Origin: CAYJAD01 sp964370675
GTDB taxonomy: Bacteria; Desulfobacterota; Desulfovibrionia; Desulfovibrionales; Desulfovibrionaceae
Length of the DNA stretch: 21,743 nt
Direction: 5' to 3'
Assembly (NCBI GenBank): GCA_964370675.1
Contig: CAYJKC010000035.1
Span: 1 to 21,743 of the forward strand
Positions 7,899 through 15,410 of this stretch are shown piece after piece. The notes below the pieces were generated by a model. It did no database searches. It saw nothing but the letters and a program-made list of their open reading frames with translations, and was not told the DNA's origin. A program made the translations under genes and the position numbers. Each line of letters opens with the position of its first letter. The stretch's first letter is position 1.

Positions 7899-8423
7899 AT
7901 GAACACATCTTATCTTGGTGAAAGTACAGATATTATCTTAGGTCAAGAGTTTTTAACTTGGCTATGGTATAAAAGTGATACCACACCTAATGCCTTTATA
8001 GATAAAAAAGGTGTACCATTTTCAGTATCTATGGAGCAGCGTATTGTGGTACAAGGTGGTGAAGGTGATAATTTAGAAACGGCATCTGTTTCTGGTTCTC
8101 TTTCACCTTTGCGCGAAGCACGTCTTGGTCTTGTTACTGGAAAAAAAGTAACCAGAGCCATTGTGCGCTTTGAACAAAATGACTTAGACTGGCAAGTATC
8201 TTTAAAAGCAGAGGATTTATCTTGTAACAGCTTACGCACACCAAAAATTGAAAAAGAATCAGACGATGATGACCCTGATGCATTTTTATTAGAAAAAATT
8301 TATCTTATGGAATTGTGCCTCGGGTTAATTGATGCTCTTTATGCTCAATTTTTACAATTAAGACTTTCTGATAATTGGGCAAAGGAAGTGCGTGACTTGC
8401 AAGGCTGGATGAGCCCCAATTAA
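7899..8423 (+). CDS. RdgC-like protein, C-terminal lobe as a separate gene
   Basis: A 174-residue acidic soluble protein starting three bases after the previous stop, with GGAG (7889-7892) overlapping the end of that gene, so the pair is very probably co-translated. GQEFLTWLWYKSD (15-27) and the stretch LREARLGLVTGKKVTRAIVR (71-90) resemble the C-terminal half of RdgC, where a Thr-rich strand leads into GKxVTKLAL. A DDDDPDAFLLEK linker (122-133) and a helical tail to 174 follow. No enzyme motif is visible. It presumably acts with the preceding protein on DNA during recombination. That is inference from similarity and the tight coupling; function has not been shown here. Confidence 0.62.
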   Translation: MNTSYLGESTDIILGQEFLTWLWYKSDTTPNAFIDKKGVPFSVSMEQRIVVQGGEGDNLETASVSGSLSPLREARLGLVTGKKVTRAIVRFEQNDLDWQVSLKAEDLSCNSLRTPKIEKESDDDDPDAFLLEKIYLMELCLGLIDALYAQFLQLRLSDNWAKEVRDLQGWMSPN

Positions 8424-8470
8424 AGTTTTACATTAATAAATTTTCGCAATACTGTTTTAATGGAAAAATA

Positions 8471-9502
8471 ATGGCAGATATACAGTTAACTACTAAACAT
8501 AATAAATTTTCAATGCTTAGCTTGCGTATTGTGCGCAAGCTCGTATGGATGCTTATTGTGTTTTGGGGAATTACTGTCATTAGCTTTGCTGTTATTCACT
8601 TAGCACCTGGGTCGCCCACCGATATGGAAACAACCTTAAACCCATTGGCTGGTGAGGCGGCACGCCAACGCCTAGAAGCATTGTATGGACTTGATAAACC
8701 ACTATATGAACAATATGCCAACTGGTTATGGCGACTTGCTCATTTAGATTTTGGGAACTCCATGTCCTCTGACCCAAGACCGGTGCTAGATAAAATTATG
8801 GAGCGTCTACCCTTAACCGTAGGCATGAACATAACTGCCCTACTTCTAACCCTTGGCATAGCAATACCCATTGGAGTTTTATCTGCATGGAAGCAAAATT
8901 CATGGTTAGATAAGGGAATCACCATTGCTGTATTTTTAGCCTTTGCTATGCCTGGGTTTTGGTTGGCTCTTTTGCTGATGTTATTTTTTGGCATAGAACA
9001 CAATTTATTACCAATTTCAGGTTTAACATCCTTAAACTATGAACATCTTTCAACACCAGCAAAAGTATGGGACATTATATCACATTTAATTTTGCCCATT
9101 ATAGTTTATACCATAGGTGGTATTGCGGGCATGTCACGCTTTACGCGTTCATCCATGCTAGAAGTTTTAAGGCAAGATTATATTTTAACAGCAAAAGCTA
9201 AAGGTTTACCCACCAAAAAAATAATTTTTAGGCATGCCCTACGCAATGCATTATTGCCCGTTATCACCCTACTTGGCTTATCAATCCCTGGTCTTATAGG
9301 TGGTAGCGTTATCATAGAATCAATCTTTGGCTTGCCTGGACTTGGACAACTTTTCTATGCAGCAGTTATGGCGCGTGATTATACTATGATTATGGGTAAT
9401 TTAGTGCTTGGCGCTGTGCTAACTCTACTTGGTAATGTGCTTGCAGATATTGCTTATGGATTTGCCGACCCGCGTATTCGTACCAGCAAGGAGTCAAGCT
9501 AA
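8471..9502 (+). CDS. ABC transporter permease, DppB/OppB type (peptide/nickel family)
   Basis: A 343-residue inner-membrane permease of the dipeptide/oligopeptide/nickel importer family. The first membrane segment is at about 24-46, followed by the typical HLAPGSP (43-49) and a periplasmic loop containing ARQRLEALYGLDKPLYEQY (64-82), a DppB hallmark. Five further helices run from about 113 to 332. The cytoplasmic EAA-type loop that contacts the ATPase, YILTAKAKGLPTKKIIFRHA, is at 237-256. The C-terminus ends YGFADPRIR, as in DppB. Substrate cannot be told from the permease; peptides are most likely. It overlaps the partner permease by one base (TAATG). No binding protein or ATPase gene is adjacent. 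No strong Shine-Dalgarno precedes the ATG, and a start at Met15 is possible. Confidence 0.93.
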   Translation: MADIQLTTKHNKFSMLSLRIVRKLVWMLIVFWGITVISFAVIHLAPGSPTDMETTLNPLAGEAARQRLEALYGLDKPLYEQYANWLWRLAHLDFGNSMSSDPRPVLDKIMERLPLTVGMNITALLLTLGIAIPIGVLSAWKQNSWLDKGITIAVFLAFAMPGFWLALLLMLFFGIEHNLLPISGLTSLNYEHLSTPAKVWDIISHLILPIIVYTIGGIAGMSRFTRSSMLEVLRQDYILTAKAKGLPTKKIIFRHALRNALLPVITLLGLSIPGLIGGSVIIESIFGLPGLGQLFYAAVMARDYTMIMGNLVLGAVLTLLGNVLADIAYGFADPRIRTSKESS

Positions 9503-10338
9503 TGCCCCCCATATACTTAGGTAGAAAGTTAAAGAAGCACATGATGTTTACTTTGGGTTTTGGGCTTGTGGGTTTTATGTCTGTGGCTGCTATTTTAGCC
9601 CCGTGGCTTGCTCCATATGATCCAACAACACTACACCTTGACTCCATTCTCTTACCTCCTTGTGACGCTTTTCCATTAGGCACAGATCAACTGGGTCGAG
9701 ATGTGCTCTCTCGTCTACTTTATGGTGGGCGTATATCACTTTGGGTGGGATTTGTAGCTGTTGGTATTTCAGTTAGTATAGGTCTTGTTTTAGGTCTTAT
9801 TTCTGGATATTTTGGCGGACTTGTCGATGAATGCGTCATGCGTGGTGTTGACATTATGCTTTGTTTTCCATCATTTTTTCTTATTCTTGCCATTATAGCT
9901 TTTTTAGAGCCAAGCTTAAGTAATATTATGATTGTTATTGGTTTTACTTCCTGGATGGGAGTAGCACGCCTTGTTAGAGCAGAAACTTTAAGCTTGCGCG
10001 AACGTGATTTTGTTTCGGCAGCAAGACTTTGCGGAGCAAGCAACAAGCGTATTATGCTAGTGCATATTTTACCAAATGCTTTAAGTCCTATACTTGTATC
10101 TGCCACTTTAGGCATTGCTGGCGCAATTCTTGTTGAGTCTTCTTTAAGCTTTCTTGGGCTTGGGGTTCAACCTCCAATAGCTAGTTGGGGTAATATGCTT
10201 TTAGAAGGAAAAAATGTTTTAGAAATAGCACCTTGGATGTCTTTATATCCTGGTATTGCCATTTTAATTACTGTACTTGGCTATAATTTATTAGGCGAAA
10301 GTCTACGTGACATGTTAGACCCAAGATTACGCCGCTAA
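9502..10338 (+). CDS. ABC transporter permease, DppC/OppC type (peptide/nickel family)
   Basis: A 278-residue partner permease. The N-terminal helix (about 16-35) is followed by APYDP (37-41) and the DppC signature FPLGTDQLGRDVLSRLLYGG (57-76). Four to five further helices follow. The EAA loop FVSAARLCGASNKRIMLVHI lies at 170-189, and the end LGESLRDMLDPRLRR is typical. Together with the preceding gene it would form the heterodimeric membrane pore of an importer. The start codon overlaps the stop of the upstream permease, implying coupled translation. Periplasmic binding protein and DppD/F-type ATPases must be encoded elsewhere, since recN follows after 13 nt. Confidence 0.93.
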   Translation: MPPIYLGRKLKKHMMFTLGFGLVGFMSVAAILAPWLAPYDPTTLHLDSILLPPCDAFPLGTDQLGRDVLSRLLYGGRISLWVGFVAVGISVSIGLVLGLISGYFGGLVDECVMRGVDIMLCFPSFFLILAIIAFLEPSLSNIMIVIGFTSWMGVARLVRAETLSLRERDFVSAARLCGASNKRIMLVHILPNALSPILVSATLGIAGAILVESSLSFLGLGVQPPIASWGNMLLEGKNVLEIAPWMSLYPGIAILITVLGYNLLGESLRDMLDPRLRR

Positions 10339-10351
10339 TAAAAGGTATATT

Positions 10352-11908
10352 ATGCTTGAATTTTTAAGAATACAAAACCTTGCCCTTATAGAAAATATGG
10401 AACTTGAATTTGTTTCCGGCATCAATGCTCTTACCGGTGAAACTGGTGCTGGCAAAAGCTTCATACTTAAAGCCATAAATTTTTTATTGGGTGAAAAAAT
10501 GCCTGCAAATATGGTGCGCCAAGGTTATGAAAAGGCGCAAGTGGAAGCCATATTTATTCATCATGGCGAGGAGTTATTCTTACGTCGAGAGCTCATGGCA
10601 GAATCAGGTCGAAGCAGGTTATATATTAATGATGTTTTAAGCTCTCAAGAATCTGTACGAGAACTTCGCCCAAGCCTTATTGTGCATACCAGTCAACATG
10701 GTCAACAAAAGCTTTTGCAACCAAGCTATCAAGCAAAACTCATTGATGACGCCCTACCGCATAATGACATATTTGAACAAAGAGATAATATTCTCCACGC
10801 CTTACAAAAGATAAATCAAGAGCGCACCATGATGCAAGAAAAGTATAACAACCTTGCAGAAAGACGTGAGCTTTTAGAAATGCAACAAATGGAAATAGAT
10901 AAAGTTGCTCCAAAACCTCAAGAGGAAGATCAACTTGAAGCTCAGCGTATGGAAGCCAAACAAAACTCAGAGCAGGCACAAAATTTTGAAAATGCATTGA
11001 GTATATTACATGGCGAAGATGGTGCTGGGCTTATAGAGATATTAAACCAATTTGAAAGACAAATAGAAAATATTATTAGCTATGACAATAGCTTTACAGA
11101 AGATTTTGTGGCTATTTCTGCCTTGCGTGAACTTTTACCGCATATGGAAGCGCGCTTGCGCAAATTCTCCATCTCGTCAGAAGTGGATATGGATGCACTA
11201 GAGTCACGCCTATATGCTCTTGCTCAATTAAAAAGAAAATTGCGTCGCTCCCTAGATGAAATTTTAAAGCTTCATACAGAAATCACTGAAAATATATCAT
11301 TTTTAGATTCATGTGCTCTTGATCTTAAAAATTTAGAACGTGAAGAAGCAGAACTTGTAGAAAAACTTAAAGCTGTACTTGATAAATTGATACCTTTGAG
11401 GCGCAATGCTGCCAAAGATTTTAGCAAAAAATTAGAACAAGCTTTGGCAGGGCTAGGTTTTTCAAAAGATGTTCAAGTGATTGTTGATTTTTCTCCCGTA
11501 ACTATTTGGGCAGGGCTTGATGATGAAAAAGCCCGTATTCTTTGGGCACCAAACCCTGGACAAGCCCCACAACCATTAGATAAAATTGCTTCAGGTGGTG
11601 AGCTTTCACGCTTTTTACTTGCCCTTGTGGGTATTCAAACGAACCATGAGCATGCCACATATATATTTGATGAAGTAGATGCCGGTATTGGTGGTATGAC
11701 CTTACATAAGGTAGCAGAACGCTTACAAGACCTTGCTAAGCAACGCCAAATGCTACTTATTACGCATTGGCCACAACTGGCAAGTCAGGCTAGTAAACAT
11801 TTTTATGTATCTAAATTAGAACGAGGTGGCAGTACATTTACCCTGTGTCAGGCTCTTAATGCTGAAGATAAACAAATAGAATTAAAGCGCATGACAGGCG
11901 AATCATAA
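10352..11908 (+). CDS. recN: DNA repair protein RecN
   Basis: A 518-residue SMC-like ATPase that acts early in double-strand break repair by tethering DNA ends. The N-terminal head has FLRIQNLALIENMELEF (4-20) and Walker A GETGAGKS (29-36). A long coiled-coil arm spans about 145-360. The C-terminal head carries the ABC signature SGGELSR (from residue 414), Walker B YIFDEVDAGIGG (Asp440-Glu441) and the switch region LLITHWPQLA. E. coli RecN is about 553 aa, so this is slightly short but complete in every motif. In ITHWPQLA, Trp replaces the more usual Leu/Gln of THLPQ(V/I)A. It sits 13 nt after the permease gene and 21 nt before the GGT-family gene. No SOS (LexA) box was recognised directly in front. 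Confidence 0.96.
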   Translation: MLEFLRIQNLALIENMELEFVSGINALTGETGAGKSFILKAINFLLGEKMPANMVRQGYEKAQVEAIFIHHGEELFLRRELMAESGRSRLYINDVLSSQESVRELRPSLIVHTSQHGQQKLLQPSYQAKLIDDALPHNDIFEQRDNILHALQKINQERTMMQEKYNNLAERRELLEMQQMEIDKVAPKPQEEDQLEAQRMEAKQNSEQAQNFENALSILHGEDGAGLIEILNQFERQIENIISYDNSFTEDFVAISALRELLPHMEARLRKFSISSEVDMDALESRLYALAQLKRKLRRSLDEILKLHTEITENISFLDSCALDLKNLEREEAELVEKLKAVLDKLIPLRRNAAKDFSKKLEQALAGLGFSKDVQVIVDFSPVTIWAGLDDEKARILWAPNPGQAPQPLDKIASGGELSRFLLALVGIQTNHEHATYIFDEVDAGIGGMTLHKVAERLQDLAKQRQMLLITHWPQLASQASKHFYVSKLERGGSTFTLCQALNAEDKQIELKRMTGES

Positions 11909-11929
11909 GCTTATTATACTGAGGTTATT

Positions 11930-13612
11930 ATGCAATTTGATCCATATTATTATCCTTACCCATCAAGACGCAATGTTATTTTTTCTTCCCAAGGTATGGT
12001 TGCAACTTCACAACCTCTTGCAGCTCAAGCAGGTTTATATATCCTTCGCTTAGGGGGCAATGCCGTTGATGCAGCCATTGCTACAGCAGCAAGCCTCACT
12101 GTGCTTGAACCTACCAGCAATGGTATTGGCGGTGATGCTTTTGCGCAAGTATGGGTTAAAGATAAGCTATACGGGTTAAATGCCAGTGGACCTTCCCCTG
12201 CCCTACTTAATCTAAAATCCGTGCATGATGGTGGTTATACAGAAATTCCACAACAAGGACTTTTGCCCATTACTGTACCAGGAGTTCCGGCAGCGTGGGC
12301 AGCTCTAAATAAGCGATTTGGTAAACTTTCTTTGCAAGAATGCCTTAGTCCTGCCATAGAGTACGCCGAAAAAGGCTTTCCCATTGCACCAATTACTGCA
12401 AAGCTTTGGCAAGATGCTTATGATGTTTATTCAGCTTACTATGAAAAAACTAAGGATAAAAGCCTTAAACCTTGGTTTGACACCTTTACTATAAATGGTC
12501 ATGCCCCAAGAGCTGGGCAACTTTGGCGCATACCTAGTCAAGCACATACCTTAAATCTTATTGCACAAAGCAATGCAAAGGCTTTTTATAGTGGTAAATT
12601 AGCACAAAACATTGATAAGTTTATGCAAGAGATGGGTGGTTTTTTAAGGGGTGAAGATTTACAAGACTATGCACCTCAGTGGGTTGAGCCTATATGTATA
12701 GAATACCGCGGGCATAAAGTTTTTGAACTACCACCCAATGGACAAGGAATTATTTGCTTAATGGCTTTGAATATTTTGAAAAATATTGATTTAAGCGCTA
12801 GCCATGAACCAGAAAGCATACATAGAGTTATTGAGGCGACCAAATTAGCCTTTGTGGACGGTCTGCATCATATTGCCGATCCTGCGCATATGCAAATAAA
12901 TATTCATGATTTACTAAGCCCTGATTATGGCAAAAAGCGTTCTTTAGAAATCCAAAACACTGCCCTTCTACCTAAGCCTCTTGAACAATTAAGGGGGGGA
13001 ACAGTTTATCTTGCCGCAGCCGATGCTGAAGGCAATATGGTATCATATATTCAAAGCAATTATACTGGCTTTGGATCTGGAGTTGTGGTTCCAAATACTG
13101 GAATTGCTTTACAAAATAGAGGTGCTTGCTTTAATACTAATGAAAAGCACCCCAATTGCGTTGCCCCGAAAAAACTACCATATCATACCATTATACCAGG
13201 GTTTATCATGCCAAATAAAGCACAAAAGCTAAACTATAATCCTAATAGTGATGATTCGTTTGGTTCTTTTGGCCCTTTTGGCCCTTTTGGAATGATGGGC
13301 GGATTTATTCAGCCCCAAGGGCACATAATGCTCATGCACCGCATTTTAGATAATTATTTAAACCCTCAAGCAGCCCTAGACGCCCCACGCTTTAGATGGA
13401 TAAATGGGCGCACTGTGCATGTTGAAAGCAGTTTTCCACATGCTCTAGCTCAAGCATTAAAGCGCAAAGGACATGATATACGCTATGGTCAAGTGGATGA
13501 TACTGATTTTGGGCGTGGTCAAATTATATGGCAACATAAGGATGCACACAATAATATATCATACACGGGCGGCACAGAGCCCCGCACCGATGGACAAATT
13601 GCTGCATTTTAA
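11930..13612 (+). CDS. gamma-glutamyltransferase-family hydrolase (cytoplasmic GGT/YwrD-like)
   Basis: A 560-residue N-terminal-nucleophile hydrolase of the GGT family, which cleaves or transfers gamma-glutamyl groups of glutathione or related peptides. Seen: LGGNAVDAAIATA (41-53), SNGIGGDAF (63-71), and the self-cleavage/nucleophile region RGGTVYLAAADAEGNM. Thr358 there aligns with the catalytic Thr of GGT, predicting a small subunit from 358. Also seen are FGSGVVVPNTGIALQNRG and GGFIQPQGH, all typical of the YwrD-like branch. There is no signal peptide (MQFDPYYYPYPSRR), unlike classical periplasmic GGT, so it should act in the cytoplasm. A phenylalanine-glycine-proline tandem stretch (447-454) sits just before GGFIQPQGH. 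GAGG (11921-11924) supports the start. As last gene of the cluster, it could process peptides imported by the permeases. That role is inference. Confidence 0.88.
   Translation: MQFDPYYYPYPSRRNVIFSSQGMVATSQPLAAQAGLYILRLGGNAVDAAIATAASLTVLEPTSNGIGGDAFAQVWVKDKLYGLNASGPSPALLNLKSVHDGGYTEIPQQGLLPITVPGVPAAWAALNKRFGKLSLQECLSPAIEYAEKGFPIAPITAKLWQDAYDVYSAYYEKTKDKSLKPWFDTFTINGHAPRAGQLWRIPSQAHTLNLIAQSNAKAFYSGKLAQNIDKFMQEMGGFLRGEDLQDYAPQWVEPICIEYRGHKVFELPPNGQGIICLMALNILKNIDLSASHEPESIHRVIEATKLAFVDGLHHIADPAHMQINIHDLLSPDYGKKRSLEIQNTALLPKPLEQLRGGTVYLAAADAEGNMVSYIQSNYTGFGSGVVVPNTGIALQNRGACFNTNEKHPNCVAPKKLPYHTIIPGFIMPNKAQKLNYNPNSDDSFGSFGPFGPFGMMGGFIQPQGHIMLMHRILDNYLNPQAALDAPRFRWINGRTVHVESSFPHALAQALKRKGHDIRYGQVDDTDFGRGQIIWQHKDAHNNISYTGGTEPRTDGQIAAF
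13268..13291 (+). repeat. 9-bp tandem repeat inside the GGT-family gene
   Basis: The unit TTTGGCCCT occurs twice in direct tandem (13268-13276, 13277-13285), followed by a degenerate TTTGGA. It encodes Phe-Gly-Pro, Phe-Gly-Pro, Phe-Gly and is preceded by Phe-Gly-Ser. The frame is preserved by any change in copy number. Confidence 0.85.
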
Positions 13613-13774
13613 ATTTTTTTATTACTTAATTTTTATATATTAATTTATTAAGTTGCAGTTTTAAAGTTTCATACTTAAGACTAAAATATAATAATTTATT
13701 AATATTTTTCATAGCTTATGTTAATATTGTTTATATTTTTTTGTTTTAAACCTTCACATATTCTGCTTTAAATC

Positions 13775-13785
13775 TTATATATAAT
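13775..13785 (+). promoter_or_regulatory. possible -10 region of the DegP gene
   Basis: TTATATATAAT contains a perfect TATAAT (13780-13785) and an overlapping TTATAT (13775-13780). A TTCACA (13753-13758) would pair with the latter as a -35 at 16 nt. The leader would be about 90 nt. The preceding 13613-13770 is extremely A/T-rich with no other feature seen. Confidence 0.38.
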
Positions 13786-13878
13786 GAGCGTACGAAATAC
13801 CAATACGCTATTTTGCATTGCTTTATAGATTGTACAAAAATAGGCCGAGATAAATGCAATGCTTTACAAGGAGAATTT

Positions 13879-15342
13879 ATGACAAAATTACGCAAACTTA
13901 CAGCATGCTTTACACTCTGTATCATCTTTATTGCCACCACAGTTAAAGCCTCTGAGTTGCCAAACTTCACACAATTAGCAGAAAAAGGCGGTGCCGCTGT
14001 TGTAAACATTGGTACTGAAAAAAAAGCTACAGTCGGTCCTCAAAATAAATTTAATGACTTCTTTCGTAATGTTCCCCCTGGTTTTGAAAAATTCTTTGAG
14101 CAATTTGAACAATTCCATGATAATCAACCTCAGCGCCAAAAACGCTCATTAGGATCTGGCTTTATTGTATCTGAAGATGGATATATTGTTACCAACTATC
14201 ACGTTGTAGAAGGTGCTGACATTATTAATGTTAATTTGCAAGGTGCCATAGGTAAGGAAGAATCAATTGAAGCTACCTTAGTTGGCTCTGACGAAGAAAC
14301 TGACATAGCCCTATTAAAAGTTGATGTTAAAGAAAAACTTCCCTTCCTAACCTTTGCTGACTCAGACAAAGCAAAAGTTGGTGAATGGGTGCTTGCCATT
14401 GGTAATCCTTTTGGTCTTGAACATACTGTAACGGCAGGTATTTTATCCGCTAAAGGACGTAATATTAACGCTGGTCCTTTTGACAACTTCTTGCAAACTG
14501 ATGCTTCCATTAACCCTGGTAATAGTGGTGGTCCACTACTTAACATGCAGGGCGAAGTGGTTGGCATAAACACAGCAATTATTGCCAGCGGGCAAGGCAT
14601 TGGCTTTGCTATTCCACGCTCCATGGCAGCAAAAATTACTGAACAATTAAAATCAGGTAAAAAAGTTAGTCGCGGCTGGATAGGTGTAACCATACAAGAT
14701 ATTGATGAAAATTCTGCTAAAGCTCTTGGTCTTGGAAAAACCATGGGTGCCCTTATTGGCAGCGTTATGCCAGGCGAGCCAGCCGATAAAGGCGGCATGA
14801 AAGCAGGTGACGTGGTAATTTCTGTTAATGGCAAAGAAGTGGCAGACTCTGCAGAGCTTCTACGTGCCATTGCTGATCAAAAGCCTGGTAGTAAAACAAA
14901 AATTGTAGTTTTACGTAATGGTGCAAAGAAGGAATTAACCATCACCCTAGGCGAACGCACCCAAGACCAGCTTAATGCTCAACGCGGTGGCACAAATAAG
15001 CCTGCTAAAGAGCATGAAGCAGCAGGGCTTGGTATTGCTGTGCGCCCTCTAACTGCAGATGAAGCACGTCAACTTGAAATACCCAAAGGGCAAGGCTTAC
15101 TTATTGTTGATGTAGAACAAAATAAATCTGCTGCGGAAGCTGGTTTGAAAGTTGGTGATGTAATTCTTGCTGCCAACATGACCCCTGTAAAAAACACACA
15201 AGAACTTGCTAAAATTATCAAAGATGTAACTAAACGTGGTGCGGTTATGTTGCAAATTAATCGTCGCGGTGAAACATTTTTACGTGCTGTACCACTTGGT
15301 AAAAATGCAAAAAAAGATAAAGATACCAAAGAAAAACAGTAA
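13879..15342 (+). CDS. degP: periplasmic serine protease/chaperone DegP/HtrA (Do family)
   Basis: A 487-residue envelope quality-control protease. The ATG at 13879 is chosen over an in-frame TTG at 13813 because AAGGAG lies just before it and it directly starts a classical signal peptide: basic MTKLRK, a hydrophobic core to about residue 20, and cleavage after VKA (24). The trypsin-like domain shows His108 (VTNYHVVEG), Asp142 (ETDIALLKVD) and Ser216 (NPGNSGGPL), a complete triad. A short LA-like loop rich in Phe-Glu-Gln is at 68-80. PDZ1 spans about 265-357 (RGWIGVTIQDI) and PDZ2 about 380-472 (GLGIAVRPLT), giving the two-PDZ DegP/DegQ architecture. The lysine-rich tail is probably disordered. 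It degrades or refolds misfolded exported proteins. A strong terminator follows, so it appears to be a single-gene unit. Confidence 0.95.
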   Translation: MTKLRKLTACFTLCIIFIATTVKASELPNFTQLAEKGGAAVVNIGTEKKATVGPQNKFNDFFRNVPPGFEKFFEQFEQFHDNQPQRQKRSLGSGFIVSEDGYIVTNYHVVEGADIINVNLQGAIGKEESIEATLVGSDEETDIALLKVDVKEKLPFLTFADSDKAKVGEWVLAIGNPFGLEHTVTAGILSAKGRNINAGPFDNFLQTDASINPGNSGGPLLNMQGEVVGINTAIIASGQGIGFAIPRSMAAKITEQLKSGKKVSRGWIGVTIQDIDENSAKALGLGKTMGALIGSVMPGEPADKGGMKAGDVVISVNGKEVADSAELLRAIADQKPGSKTKIVVLRNGAKKELTITLGERTQDQLNAQRGGTNKPAKEHEAAGLGIAVRPLTADEARQLEIPKGQGLLIVDVEQNKSAAEAGLKVGDVILAANMTPVKNTQELAKIIKDVTKRGAVMLQINRRGETFLRAVPLGKNAKKDKDTKEKQ

Positions 15343-15364
15343 GTAATAAATAATAAAATATAAT

Positions 15365-15391
15365 GTAAAAGCCCCCTTGTGGGGCTTTTAC
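15365..15391 (+). terminator. intrinsic terminator after degP
   Basis: A perfect 11-bp stem, GTAAAAGCCCC (15365-15375) with GGGGCTTTTAC (15381-15391), encloses a 5-nt loop CTTGT. The T-run forms the 3' side of the stem. It lies 22 nt after the degP stop and 19 nt before the pgm ATG, insulating the two genes. Confidence 0.82.
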
Positions 15392-15410
15392 TATAAGTTA
15401 AGGAGTTTTT

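Noticed and set aside
13625..13652. Possible hairpin CTTAAT...ATTAAG after the GGT-family gene
   Set aside because: Only six A/T-rich pairs around a 16-nt loop and no proper T-tract; too weak to call a terminator in such A/T-rich DNA.
13813..13878. N-terminal extension of DegP from a TTG at 13813
   Set aside because: The ATG at 13879 has AAGGAG upstream and begins a textbook signal peptide; the extension would bury it behind 22 residues.
14199..14870. Minus-strand open frame of 223 codons inside degP
   Set aside because: Fully antisense to the protease domain and PDZ1 of degP, which has every catalytic motif; the antisense translation is Ser/Pro-rich and featureless.
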